A DNA stretch of 64,000 nt, from contig JAUCBN010000025.1 in assembly GCA_035048815.1 (NCBI GenBank), positions 7,526,501 through 7,590,500 on the forward strand. The letters run 5' to 3'. The notes beneath the pieces were generated by a model. The model saw nothing but the letters and a program-made list of their open reading frames with translations, was not told the DNA's origin and ran no database searches. This document shows positions 11,486-21,441 of the stretch, piece after piece. A program made the position numbers and the translations under genes. Position 1 is the stretch's first letter, and the number at the start of each line of letters is the position of its first letter. The DNA comes from Abelmoschus esculentus. Lineage: Eukaryota > Streptophyta > Magnoliopsida > Malvales > Malvaceae.

Positions 11486-12141
11486 TTTAAATGGTCCAGC
11501 TCACATGTTCAAAGCAGAAGCACCATGAGGATTTGCTTGTTTGTGTATATTAAGATTGTAACCCACCAGCAGAGAACACAAATTGTTTCTTTTGTTCCAA
11601 AATGTAAAGATGGAGAATCATCTTCATGGATTTTATGAGATTTTCCTTTCTCGACACTTGTTGACTTAGATAATAATTGTACTAGTTTATCTTCTAATTT
11701 GCTTAGAAGATTCTCTTGATTGTTCGCTATGTCCTCCCTTAAACCTTTGATATCTTGAGTGATTTGCTCTTGAGACTTTTCTAACTTCTGAAGTCTTTAC
11801 TCCATTCTTCTAGCCTTGAATCGCGTGTTGTGAGGATGATTGATATGATCGTCTTTTGTTTCCAGTATCACTGACATCGAACTCCCATGAATTAGTTTCT
11901 TTATTTAATGTCAATGCACATGAGATGTATGCATTGTAAATGCAAAATGATGAAATGTTGAATGCAAAAATGAATGCAACTAGGTGTTGGTTAGAAAATT
12001 AATAAGATAAAACAATATTCTATTGAATAAACTTGAAAGAAATCATCCATAAACCTGAATCCTAAAAAAAAACTTAAAAGGGAAAAACAATATTCCTAAA
12101 AAAACCATCATCAATGTTTTTAACAAACACAAAAAAAAAAA
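11486..12141 (-). pseudogene. Downstream part of a coiled-coil/gag-like gene fragment
   Basis: Read on the minus strand, 11880-11580 gives a charged helical stretch (HNTRFKARRME, stop, RLQKLEKSQEQITQDIKGL). It continues the protein encoded at 12142-13254 after stops and a noncoding gap. It resembles the segment between coiled coil and gag in retrotransposon-associated proteins I remember from cotton-like genomes. The junction with LINE L1 at 11485 shows no duplication. It is too degraded to be functional. Confidence 0.4.
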
Positions 12142-13254
12142 CTAACGCCACACTCGGCGATATGGTCTAGCTTCATTCCCAAGTCTCTTAACTCTTTCCA
12201 AGAACTTGATCCACTCATCAGAAAAGTGTGTAGAGGGGTTGATCCACAATCTCAAACCTTTAGCTTCTTTCGCTATATCGGTGATGTGCTCTGCTATTTT
12301 CCGGATTTGAATAAGGGATTCATTGATCAAGTCATTTCTGACTTTAATGTCTCCTCGTGCAAATTGATGTCGCTGGTCCCATTGATTCTCTTTGATCTTG
12401 AAATCTCTTTGAAGGTCATCTATTAAATCTTTATGTTGTTGCAATGAATTTTTTAGTGCTTTTATCATCTTCTTCAAGGACCGGTTTTCAAGTTGAGCTT
12501 TCTCGAGTTCGACCACTGAGTCTTGTTATTGGTAGATGTGAATAATTCCCTGTAGAGGTACTAAATCTTCCTGTAATTCTTGATTCTGGGCACGACTAAC
12601 CATGAGATCATTGAAAATTGTCGTGTTTGCCTCCTGGGTCGCTTGTAGATCAGCTGCAAGCTCTTCTAGTTGATTTTCTTTAGTTTTCAATAGCTTTATA
12701 CAACGTTTTGTGTCATTCTCATGATCACGAAGCTCCTCTTCCCATTCTTGTGGAGTTTTTCTCAAGTTGGCATTCTTTAGTTTCTCTTGAAGCCTTTTAT
12801 AATCCCCTTGCAAATCCTTAAAATCTTCGCTCACAGCATCTAATTGTTTTTCAAACTTGTCCGACTGATTCTTAAAACACATCACATCATATTCAGGTCT
12901 TTCATTTTCAGACTCTAACTCAGCAATCCTTCGATGTAACACCTTTTTTTCTTCCTCACATCCTTGTCTCACAGTCTCAGCTTCGCTTGGTATTTCTCTG
13001 AATTGTTCCTCTAACGTATAGACCTTTCCCTTACTTGGGGGCGGGATATTACAATTTTTTCTCTTAGATCTCCAATATTGATAATACGGAGAAAGTTTTG
13101 GGGCTGCAAGCTTGACCTTGTATGGATAAACCCAAGCCCTAGCAATCTCAACAATCTGCTTCTTAGACTTTTTAGTAAAAGTGAATTCACATAATCCTAT
13201 CCCTTTTGTAACTGGGACAAACTGCATCGATCCATATTGTCTCGAGACTAACAA
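12142..13254 (-). pseudogene. DUF7745-like C-terminal region plus long coiled coil (retrotransposon-associated), fragment
   Basis: Two nearly contiguous minus-strand frames (13254-12526 and 12516-12142) are separated by one in-frame stop. The first opens with LVSRQYGSMQFVPVTKG, then KLSPYYQYWRSKRK and IPPPSKG. About 250 residues of heptad-rich coiled coil follow (EEKKVLHRRIAELE, KTPQEWEEELRDHE). The frame has no ATG: it opens after an AT-rich, intron-like stretch, so the N-terminal half of the usual protein is missing. I recognise the layout from proteins flanking or fused to gypsy gag in Malvaceae, and Ogre/Tat elements carry an extra ORF upstream of gag. Either origin is possible. Function is unknown. 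Confidence 0.55.
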
Positions 13255-13851
13255 AGGAGCATAATTAAGATAAATTATAATATAAAGGACTAATATATAA
13301 TTAAACCAAAACTAAAGAGTATAAATTTAAGTACCTAAATTTCGGTGGACTTATGAAGTGATTTTTCCATAATTCTTTGTCAGCTTACCGTGCAGCAACA
13401 AGCAATTTCAATTTGAAATTGAACTTTGATTTCTATCCACTGACACACGTTAAATCTCCTTTTATATCCGATTTCGAACACTTAAAATTTTTATAATATT
13501 ACTTATTAAAATTAATTAAAATAAAAATAATCATCAGATATCTTCAAGTTCTCAAAACGTTTTATATTTACTTCTCACTTTATTTTTTTAAATAAATAAA
13601 AGAACCAGATCAATTGAAGCAAAAAAATTATAATAAAGAAAGAAAGATTCGACCCTTTTTACCTCTTTCGAACTCGTTAATCCGTCGTTGGATTAAATTA
13701 CCCCAAGGAGATATTAAATTTGATCGCTTTTCGAACCCCTCCACCGCTTCAAACTCGTAAGCTTTTTCTCTTGAATTTTCCTTGTATTTTTGCTTTGCTT
13801 TGCTTGTTGTTGCTTGTGTTTTGCTTTGTGATTTTGTTAAAGGGTTTGGGG

Positions 13852-13860
13852 TTTTTTATA
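13852..13860 (-). promoter_or_regulatory. Possible TATA box for the coiled-coil fragment
   Basis: The minus strand reads TATAAAAAACCCC downstream of AAACCCTAGTTTCTACGC, a plant-promoter-like arrangement about 600 bases upstream of the coiled-coil frame. No LTR boundary could be fixed around it. Confidence 0.3.
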
Positions 13861-13929
13861 GCGTAGAAACTAGGGTTTTAGGAGGGCTTAAACTCTAAAA
13901 ATAGGAGTTGGTTAGGATTTTACTTGGAG

Positions 13930-14205
13930 AAGAAGAATATATTTTTTTAATTTTTAAAATTTTTTTCAGATTTTTTTAAAGATTATTCTAGATTTTTTTG
14001 AATTTTTTTTGAATTTTCGGATTTTTTTATTTATTAAATTTTTTTTTCAAATTTTTTTTAAGATTATTTATTGTAGATTTATTTGAATTTTTTTATTTTT
14101 AAATATTTATTTTTAGATTTTTTTAAGATTATTCTAGATTTTTTATTTTATATATTTATTTTTTTAGATTATTTTTAGATTTGGTTTAATTTCAAATTTT
14201 GTTGC
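13930..14205. repeat. T-rich low-complexity tract with imperfect AGATTTTTTT repeats
   Basis: Runs of T are separated by AGATT, GAATT and AAGATTATTCTAGA. The unit is loosely repeated, with no fixed period and no coding capacity. It separates the coiled-coil fragment from LINE L2. Confidence 0.75.
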
Positions 14206-14229
14206 ATACACTAACATCTTCTTTTTAGA

Positions 14230-14502
14230 GGTACATTGGATGCAACTAAGCCCCGGAGCAGTAATAGCTCCTTTGTTGTTTCTTCCCCACCCCCTATCCT
14301 TCTTTTGCCTAATGATGGTTTTCCTTATAATACTTTTCTTTACCTTGTCAAGCAAGAACCTCATTTTTCAAGTAGAGGTACTAAACGAGCCGCACTTTCT
14401 AATGAGGGTAACAAGCCTATGCGCCCTCGACTTGTATCCAATGGTTCTTTAGAAAAAGATGGGAAGAGCAGCGAAAAAAACTCTTCGGGCCGAGGAAAAT
14501 GA
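14230..14502 (+). pseudogene. LINE copy L2, C-terminal remnant of ORF1
   Basis: From about 14365 the translation (SRGTKRAALSNEGNKPMRPR) aligns with the basic tail of L1 ORF1 (near 5650) and L3 ORF1 (near 33620). Everything upstream, including DUF4283 and the zinc knuckle, is absent, so the copy is 5'-truncated or cut by the neighbouring element. The stop TGA at 14500-14502 overlaps the ORF2 ATG (14499) as ATGA. Confidence 0.7.
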
Positions 14503-16805
14503 AAATCTTATACTGGAACTGTTAGGGTCTCGGCAACACCCAGGCAGTTCTCTATGCATGATGTCGACTTTCTTTTTCTTTGTGAAACTAGATTGAGCAA
14601 ACACAATATGGACCGTATTCGGTTTAAGTTAGGAATGCAAGGTTGCATAGTCATTGATTATAGCCTTTCCTGTACAGGGCTTGCTATTATTTAGAATAAT
14701 AAAACTACTATTGATTTGCTTTCTTACTAGGATCGTCATATTGATGTCATTATACATTTTGGTCAATTGCAATTCAATTTTTCTAGAGTACACGGTTTTG
14801 CTGAAACGGCAAACAAATATAAAACTTGGCAACTAATGGATACATTACAATCAGCTTCTTCCCTTCCATGGCTCTTAGGGGGAGACTTTAATGAAATACT
14901 ACACGACAATGAAAAGCAAGACGGTATCCTTTGGGCAAGATCTCAAATTAATAATTTCAGAGATTGTCTTTTGTGAAATGACCTCTTCGATTGTAAACCA
15001 AAATGTGGATGGTTCACTTGGACTAGATCTGGACCTAATACTGAAACCATTATGGAAAGAATCGATAGATTCCTTGGTAACTCCTCTTGGTTTAATGCCT
15101 TTCCTAACTTCCAAGTTATGTCATTTTTTCAAGCCCGATCTGATCATTGCCCCATCTTACTGGACTATATTCCTTCCAGTGCAATTAGGTCGAAAGCTTC
15201 CATGAACCTTTTCCGCTATAAGAAATGTTGTGATGATAACCCGGAAGTCTCTTCTCGGATTAGAGAGATTTGGTCTAACCCATCCAAAACGACCATTGCT
15301 AAACTTCATGAAATTAGGCATTTTCTCAGATTTTGGAAAACAAACCAATGTATCAAGTCAAATGAACGTATAAACCAATTAACAGACTTTATAAATATGT
15401 GCCTCAAGCAACAACTTTTAGATGCTGATATTAATAATTTTATTTCTGCAAAAAATGAGCTTGATAACTTGCTTAACACGAAAGAAATCTATTGGGCACA
15501 ACGAGCCCGCACTGCCTGGCTAGAACATGGTGACAAAAATACTTCCTTTTTCCATGCAAGAGCAAACAATCGCCGGCGGAAAAACCATATTACTGGGCTT
15601 TTTAACAATGTGAACATTTGGCAAATGCATACGGAAGACATCATGGCTACTACCATTGATTACTTCCAGACTCTCTTCTCATCCTCTTCTCCTATTATTG
15701 CATCTTCCATTTTTGAAAACATTCCAAATATTGTTTCTGAGAACATGAACAATGACCTCAATAAGGATTTCACAGCAGACGAAATTACAGCTGCTTTTCA
15801 TGATATTGATCCAAGGAAAGCCCCGGAGGTTAACGGATTTCCGAGTGGTTTCTTTAGGAAGCACTGGGATTTCCTTGGCCAGGACTTTATAAACCTCTGC
15901 CTTAGACTCCTAAGCGGGTCTGTTAGCATGAAAGAGGTCAATCGTACTATCATAGTTCTTATACCCAAAATTAGCGATCCTACAACTATGCGACATCTCA
16001 AACCTATCAGCCTATGCACATTTATCTATAAGATTGTTGCCAAAGTTCTAGTTAATTGTTTGAAATCCATTATTCCCTTATGTATAAGCGGTAATCAATC
16101 GGCCTTTGTTCAAGGTAGGAACATTACCGACAATATCCTCATAGCCCACGAGCTTATCCATACATTGAATACTGACGAGACATCCCTTGCCAAAGGCGTT
16201 AGCTTAAAGTTGGACATGGAGAAAGCTTTCGACTGTGCCGAATGGCCTTTTCTAAAACAAATTATGCTCCGTCTAGGCTTTAATGCCAACTGGGTTTCTC
16301 TTATTATGAATTGTGTCACTTCCGTGTCTTTTCAAGTACGTGTCAATGATTCTCTTTCACGGCCTTTTGAACCTCATAGAGGGCTTGAACAAGGGGATCC
16401 CCTTTCGACTTTCTTATTTCTTTTTTTGTACTCAAGGTCCTTCAGCATTGCTCAATGCTAAGAAAGCAATTGGCAACCTCCTTGGCCTTTGTGCTAGTTG
16501 GAATGGCCCCCCATATAAATCATCTCCTCTTTGCCGATGATTGTGTGGTGTTCATTAAGAACACGACAATTGAAGCTCAACAACTAAAGGATGCTCTGCA
16601 TACTCATGCAACTTCCTCTAGTCAGGCGGTGGATTTTGAAAAATCTACAATTTATTTTTCATGTAAAACCTCTACATCTCTTCGATCAGAAATCCATAAC
16701 AATCTGAATGTACGAGAGGTCGACGACCTTGATATTTATTTGGGGGTTCCACTCCTAATTGGGAAGAATAAGACAACAACTTTTGGTTTTACCAGAGACA
16801 AAATG
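14499..16805 (+). pseudogene. LINE copy L2, ORF2 5' part: endonuclease and reverse transcriptase, broken
   Basis: The start is ATG 14499, with an in-frame TAG at 14523 (WNC-stop-GLGN) shared with L1 and L3. The first 250 bases carry several stops. From 14767 the endonuclease is readable (GGDFNEILHDNEK, SDHCPILLD). From 15052 a frame of about 470 codons runs through WLEHGDKNTSFFH, the RT fingers and palm (DPRKAPEVNGFPSGFF, RTIIVLIPK, LDMEKAFDCAEW) and EQGDPLSTF, with a frameshift near 16420. The catalytic FADD is intact in the next frame (LLFADDCVVF, near 16526). Element E interrupts at TRDKM, and the gene resumes at 25020. Confidence 0.9.
16801..16805. repeat. Target-site duplication AAATG, left copy (element E)
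   Basis: AAATG at 16801-16805 is repeated at 25020-25024. Joining the flanks restores the LINE frame (MNARL), as in L1 near 9732. Confidence 0.95.
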
Positions 16806-17345
16806 TGATATAAAATGCAGCGGGATAGATGGTGGTGGTGGTATGATGTTGGATATATTTGTCCTTGGCACCCTCCTAATCGCAATTGAATAGGCAAACA
16901 CCTGCAAACGAAACGAATATGTCCGGTGAATTGATGATATATGTTGTTGTCCTAGGCACCCTCCTATCCGTAATTAGATAGGCAAACACCATAATCGGCT
17001 CTAACTCACCCTCCTAAACGCGGTTACTTAGGCAAGCGAGAGTGTGAAGATAATCTCCCTCATAAAAACTTGTACTTATGTTGAAGAAAACTTATGATAA
17101 GAAAAATAGCAAGGCGAATCTATCATCCTTGTGAATAAAGTGGCCCAAGGCCAAGAGTTTTGTAACTCAAAAATTCATGTTCTTCATTCAATGCTTGATT
17201 TGTCAAGAAGGCTTGCAAACCCTTGTTTACAAAATCTTGGACCGCTGAATGTATCTTGTCTTTGAGTTGCCTTGACTTTATTCTTCTCATCGGGCCATGT
17301 GGTACTGTAAGCCCATCAGATGTAAGGGCCTTAGTGCATGCATCA
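16806..17345 (-). repeat. 3' LTR of element E (540 bp)
   Basis: Starts TGATATAAAATG and ends GCATGCATCA on the plus strand; in element sense it runs TGATGCATGC to TTTATATCA. Nearly identical to 24482-25019, with differences such as TCCGTAATT against TCTGTAATT. Contains three 20-nt hairpin modules at 16875-16894, 16963-16982 and 17013-17032. Confidence 0.95.
16875..17032 (-). promoter_or_regulatory. Triple 20-nt hairpin module in LTR E
   Basis: Each module is 20 nt, follows ACCCT and precedes CAARC on the plus strand. Outer stems: CCTA/TAGG with inner TCG/TGA, CCTATC/GATAGG, and CCTAA/TTAGG. The loop centre resembles CGCAATT or GTAATT. The 5' LTR has the same three at 24551-24570, 24637-24656 and 24687-24706. 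Family C LTRs have two related modules. Confidence 0.6.
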
Positions 17346-17827
17346 TTCCCCTCCTCCTTAGAAGGATTCGCCCTCGAATCTGAAACATCAAAGGGAGAAA
17401 GATCAGCAACATTAAAAGAGGAACTAACTTTATATTCACCTGGAAGGTTAATGCGGTAAGCATTATCATTGATGCGTTCCAAAACTTGAAAGGGACCATC
17501 TCCACGTGGGTCCAACTTAGTCTTCCTTTTCAATGGAAAACGTTCCTTCCTCATATGTACCCAAACCCAATCTCCTGGTTCAAAAATAACTTGTTTGCGT
17601 CCTTTGTTGGCTTTTGTGGCATTGTTATTGGCAATCTTCTCCATCTGTTGTTTAGCTTTGATGTGAATGGTCTTGACCAACTTAACTTTTTGTTCCCCAT
17701 CCAAGCTGCAAATACTATTAAGAGGTAAAGGAATAAGATCTAAAACAGTTAATGGGTTAAATCCATAAACTACCTCAAATGGTGAAAAAACAGTAGAAGA
17801 ATGAAAAGAACGGTTGGTTGTAAGCAA
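17123..17827 (-). pseudogene. Element E integrase C-terminal domain; frame runs into the 3' LTR
   Basis: Minus-strand frame of 234 codons. It covers the end of the integrase core (FSPFEVVYGF), a basic linker, then the GPY/F-type module (RGDGPFQVLERINDNAYRI, LPGEYKVSSSFNVADLSPFD) and the tail DSRANPSKEEGNDA, whose codons overlap the PPT (17346-17360). Translation continues about 74 codons into the LTR (VPHGPMRRIKSRQLKD) before a stop near 17123. This LTR-encoded tail is probably the genuine C-terminus. There is no chromodomain signature. Confidence 0.88.
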
Positions 17828-18465
17828 ATTCTACAAAAGGTAAACATTCTTCCCAATTCTGTATATATTTTTACCAACGGCTGTTCGAAGTAGGGCACCC
17901 AAGATTCGATTAACTACCTCAGTTTGTCCATCAGTTTGAAGATGGCAAGTAGTAGAGTATAAAAGTATAGTGCCAATCTTACCCCATAACACTTCTAAAA
18001 GTGACTGATAAACTTGACATCCCGATCAGAAACAATGGTACGTGGGATGCATTGAAGCCTTACCACTTCTCGAAAGAATAAATCAGCCACATGTGTTGCA
18101 TCATCAGTTTTGTGGCAAGGGATGAAATGTGCCATCTTTGAAAACCTATCTACAACCACAAAAATACTATCTCGTCCCTTCTTAGTGCATGGTAAACCAA
18201 GAATAAAATCCATGGATAAATCAACCTAAGGGGAAGAAGGGATGGGAAGGGGAGTATACAAACCATGAGGCATTACCTTAGATTTGGCTTGTTTGCAAGT
18301 AAGACAAGATACACATATCTTTTCAACGGTTTTTCTCATGTGTGGCCAGAAAAAATGCTCCATGACAATGTCTAGGGTCTTGGTAACGCCAAAGTGCCCC
18401 ATCAATCCTCCACAATGTGCTTCATGCACCAAAAACTCTCGTAAAGAACCTTGCGGAATACACAA
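17828..18465 (-). pseudogene. Element E integrase: zinc-binding and catalytic core, broken
   Basis: 18465-18226 carries the H2C2 zinc domain (HEAHCGGLMGHFG, then CVSCLTCKQAK). 18213-17995 carries the DD(35)E core start (MDFILGLP, VVVDRFSKMAHF, IVSDRDVKF), so both catalytic aspartates are seen. After a frameshift, LQTDGQTEVVNR and EECLPFVEFAYN follow near 17940-17830 and include the catalytic glutamate. Stops and frame changes near 18225, 17990 and 17830 break the protein. Confidence 0.88.
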
Positions 18466-18491
18466 CCTGTTTAAGCGGAATAAATATCCAT

Positions 18492-20133
18492 CTACAAGAT
18501 AAAACTTGTTAGAAGAACCTTTTTACATTGATTATAAATTTCAACAAAATCAGCATCTATTGAATACAAGTCCTTAATATGTTCAAATCCCAGAACCTTA
18601 GCATGCATAGTAGTAATTAGTGTATAATGACGAGATAAAGCATCAGCTACTATGTTATCGTAACCTTGCTTGTATTTGATTACATACGGAAACATCAATG
18701 AACTCTACCCATCGAGCATGGCGTTTGTTTAACTTACCTTGGCCGTTTAGCCACTTGAGTGACTCATGGTCTGTGTGAATGACAAACTCCTTGGGCAGTA
18801 AATAGTGTTGCCAAACTTCAAGGGAGCGAACCAAAGCTAGGAGTTCCTTGTCATAGGTTGAATAATTTAGTTGGTCTCCTTTAAGTTTTTTACTAAAATA
18901 AGCAATGGGCCTTTTTTCTTGTAAAAGAACTGCCCCTATGCCTATTCTTGAAGCATCACATTCAAGTTCAAATGTATTATTAAAATCTGGTAAGCGTAAA
19001 ATAGGAGTTGAACATAACTTATCTTTCAAGGCTAAGAAAGCCTTATCTTACTCCCTACCCCATGTGAAACCAACTAATTTTTTAATTATTTCAGTTGAAG
19101 GAGCTACTATAGTGGAGAAGTCCTTGACAAACCGACGATAGAAGCTTGCAAGACCATGAAATGATCTTACTTCCGAAATAGAGGTGGGTGTAGGCCACTC
19201 ACGAATAGCCTTAACCTTCTCATCATCAACGTGAATACCCTGAGCATTAACTACAAAACCTAGAAAGATAAGTTGATCACTACAAAAAATGCACTTGTCA
19301 ACATTAGCGTATAATCGTTCTCGTCGAAGAACATCAAAAATTGACTTAACATGTAAAATATGATGTTCAAGAGAAGTAGAATAAATCAGAATGTCGTCAA
19401 AATAAACAACTACAAATTTACCTATAAACTCCTTTAAAACATGGTTCATCAAGCGCATAAAAGTTCTAGGTGCATTTGTCAAGCCAAATGGCATGACTAA
19501 CCACTCGTATAACCCGAACTTCGTTTTGAATGTTATCTTCCATTCGTCTCCTTCTTTCATACGAATCTAATGATATCCAGTGTTCAAATCAATCTTTGTA
19601 AAAACACGTGCTCCATAAAGTTCATCAAGCATATCATCTAGGAGTGGAATGGGATGTCTATACTTGATGGTAATGCGGTTAATGGGTCGACAATCACCGC
19701 ACATACGATACGTACCATCTTTTTTTGGTACTAGGAGTACCGGAACATCACAAGGGCTTAAACTTTCTCTTATGTACCCTTTCTCCAGTAAAGCTTCCAC
19801 TTATCTTTCCAACTCCTTAGTCTCTTCGGGGTTGCAACAATATGTTGGTCGATTAGGAATGGATGAACCTGAAATTAGATCAATTTGATGTTCTATTCCT
19901 CTCAATGGCGATAAACCATTAGGTGGATCATCTAAAACATCGGAATATTCCTGCAATAATGAAACAAACATACTAGGCAAATTCTCATGAGTGTTAGATA
20001 TAGATAAGTCGTATTGCCTAAAATGGATGAGGATGCAAGGTTGTTTTTTGAAGAGGGCTTGCCTTACTTCTTTTTCTCTCGCATATATATTTTGAACCAC
20101 TCTTTTTTTCTCACAGTTAGGTTCACTCACCAC
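18492..20133 (-). pseudogene. Element E reverse transcriptase and RNase H, broken into four frames
   Basis: 20133-19801: protease-RT linker (EYSDVLDDPPNGLSPLRGIEHQIDL). 19800-19567: RT with VPKKDGTYRMCGDCRPIN and FTKIDLNTGYH. 19560-19048: FKTKFGLYEWLVMPFGLTNAP and the catalytic YFDDILIYS, then the thumb. 19029-18655: RNase H with FELECDAS, YSTYDKELLALV and HTDHESLKWL. 18698-18492: NIVADALSRHY. Breaks are single stops (near 19801 and 19565) and small frame changes (near 19040 and 18690). Catalytic residues are kept, so inactivation is fairly recent. Confidence 0.92.
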
Positions 20134-21441
20134 CCTTGGGCCATCATGTCTTTGGCTTTTGTTACTAAGGGCCTCTTTCTCAGCCTCTTTTCATCTTTTG
20201 GAGCTCCCATTCCCTCACAAAATTTCTGCATTTTAAGTTGATCCTTGTAGACATATTTAGGATCCAATGGGGTTAAGGTATATTTCTTCCCATGGTACAC
20301 TAAAGAATATCGATTCAACTTTCCATGGTGAGTAACATCTCGATCATACTGCCATGGTCTTCCGAGAAGTGGGCAGCTTGCATGGGAACTACATCACACC
20401 AAACGTCATCACAATAATTCCCCATATTAAAAGTGATCAAGGAACGCCTAGTTACCTTAACTTTAGAACCATCATTAAGCCATTGAAGATGGTATGGATT
20501 TGGGTGTCGTTGGCAAGGTATATTTAGTGCATCAACAAGAAAACTACTTATGACATTTGCACAACTTACGCTATCAATGATGACGGAACAAAGTTTACCT
20601 TTTACCATACACCGAGAATGGAAGATATTGGTTTGTTGAACATCAGTTTCTTCCGTGGTTTGAATGCTAAGGGAATGACGAATTACCAAACAACGAGCAT
20701 CAAGTTCATCACTCTCATAAGGAGCAATGATTTCTTCTTCAGAAATATCATCTTGTTCCTTCTCCGAATCGGATGAGAAATCACCATTATCTCTTATAAA
20801 CATAATTCTTGAATTTGGATAATCACGAGCATAATGTCCACGTCCTCTACATTTGAAGCATTCAACATCTCTAGCCCGACTTGATCTTTGATTACTTTCA
20901 TCCTCCATGGGTGTTCGGGTCGATTTTGGTCTCTGTTTGGTATTTGCTTCCAGCATTTTTAGCCCTTCTTCCTTTGGTTTCATTCTGGAAGAATCAAACG
21001 AAAGCTTAGAACTTTGAAATGGTAAAGGTTGAGGTATACCTTTATTGTGGTGAGAATATTCCCTTTGTCGAAACCTTATTTTTCTTTGCAACCGATTTTC
21101 AATAGCAATAGCCTTTTGGAGAGCTTCATCAAGATCTACATAAGTTTGAAGTTCAAGCACTTCTAAAATATTATCATTGAGACCAACGATAAATCTGGCT
21201 AAGGTATCTTCTTCGCCCTCTTGGATGTTTGCTCTTTGTAGTAAAGCCTCCAGATCTTGAAAGTACTCATCGACGGATCTATTTCCTTGTCTCAACCGTT
21301 GAAGCCTTCGTTTGCATTCCCTATAATAGTATTGCGGAACAAAACGTTTTCTCATGATTTGTTTAATCTCATACCATGTATCAATCTCATGCTCTTCATT
21401 GTATCGTCGGGTCCGAACAAATTGAGTCCACCAATTCAAAG
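20127..21441 (-). pseudogene. Element E gag C-terminal part and protease
   Basis: Capsid region (LNWWTQFVRTRRYNEEHEI, QYYYRECKRRLQRLRQG, VDEYFQDLEALL), then a zinc knuckle CFKCRGRGHYARDYPN in which the last cysteine of CX2CX4HX4C is tyrosine. The protease IIDSVSC has valine for the glycine of the usual DSG. A frameshift near 20320 leads to NRYSLVYHGKKYTLTPLDP (20318-20127). The N-terminal part of gag lies at 23375-23851, beyond solo LTR F. Both changes would abolish function. Confidence 0.9.

Noticed and set aside
12226..12426. Plus-strand frame opposite the coiled coil
   Set aside because: Shadow of the minus-strand coding sequence.
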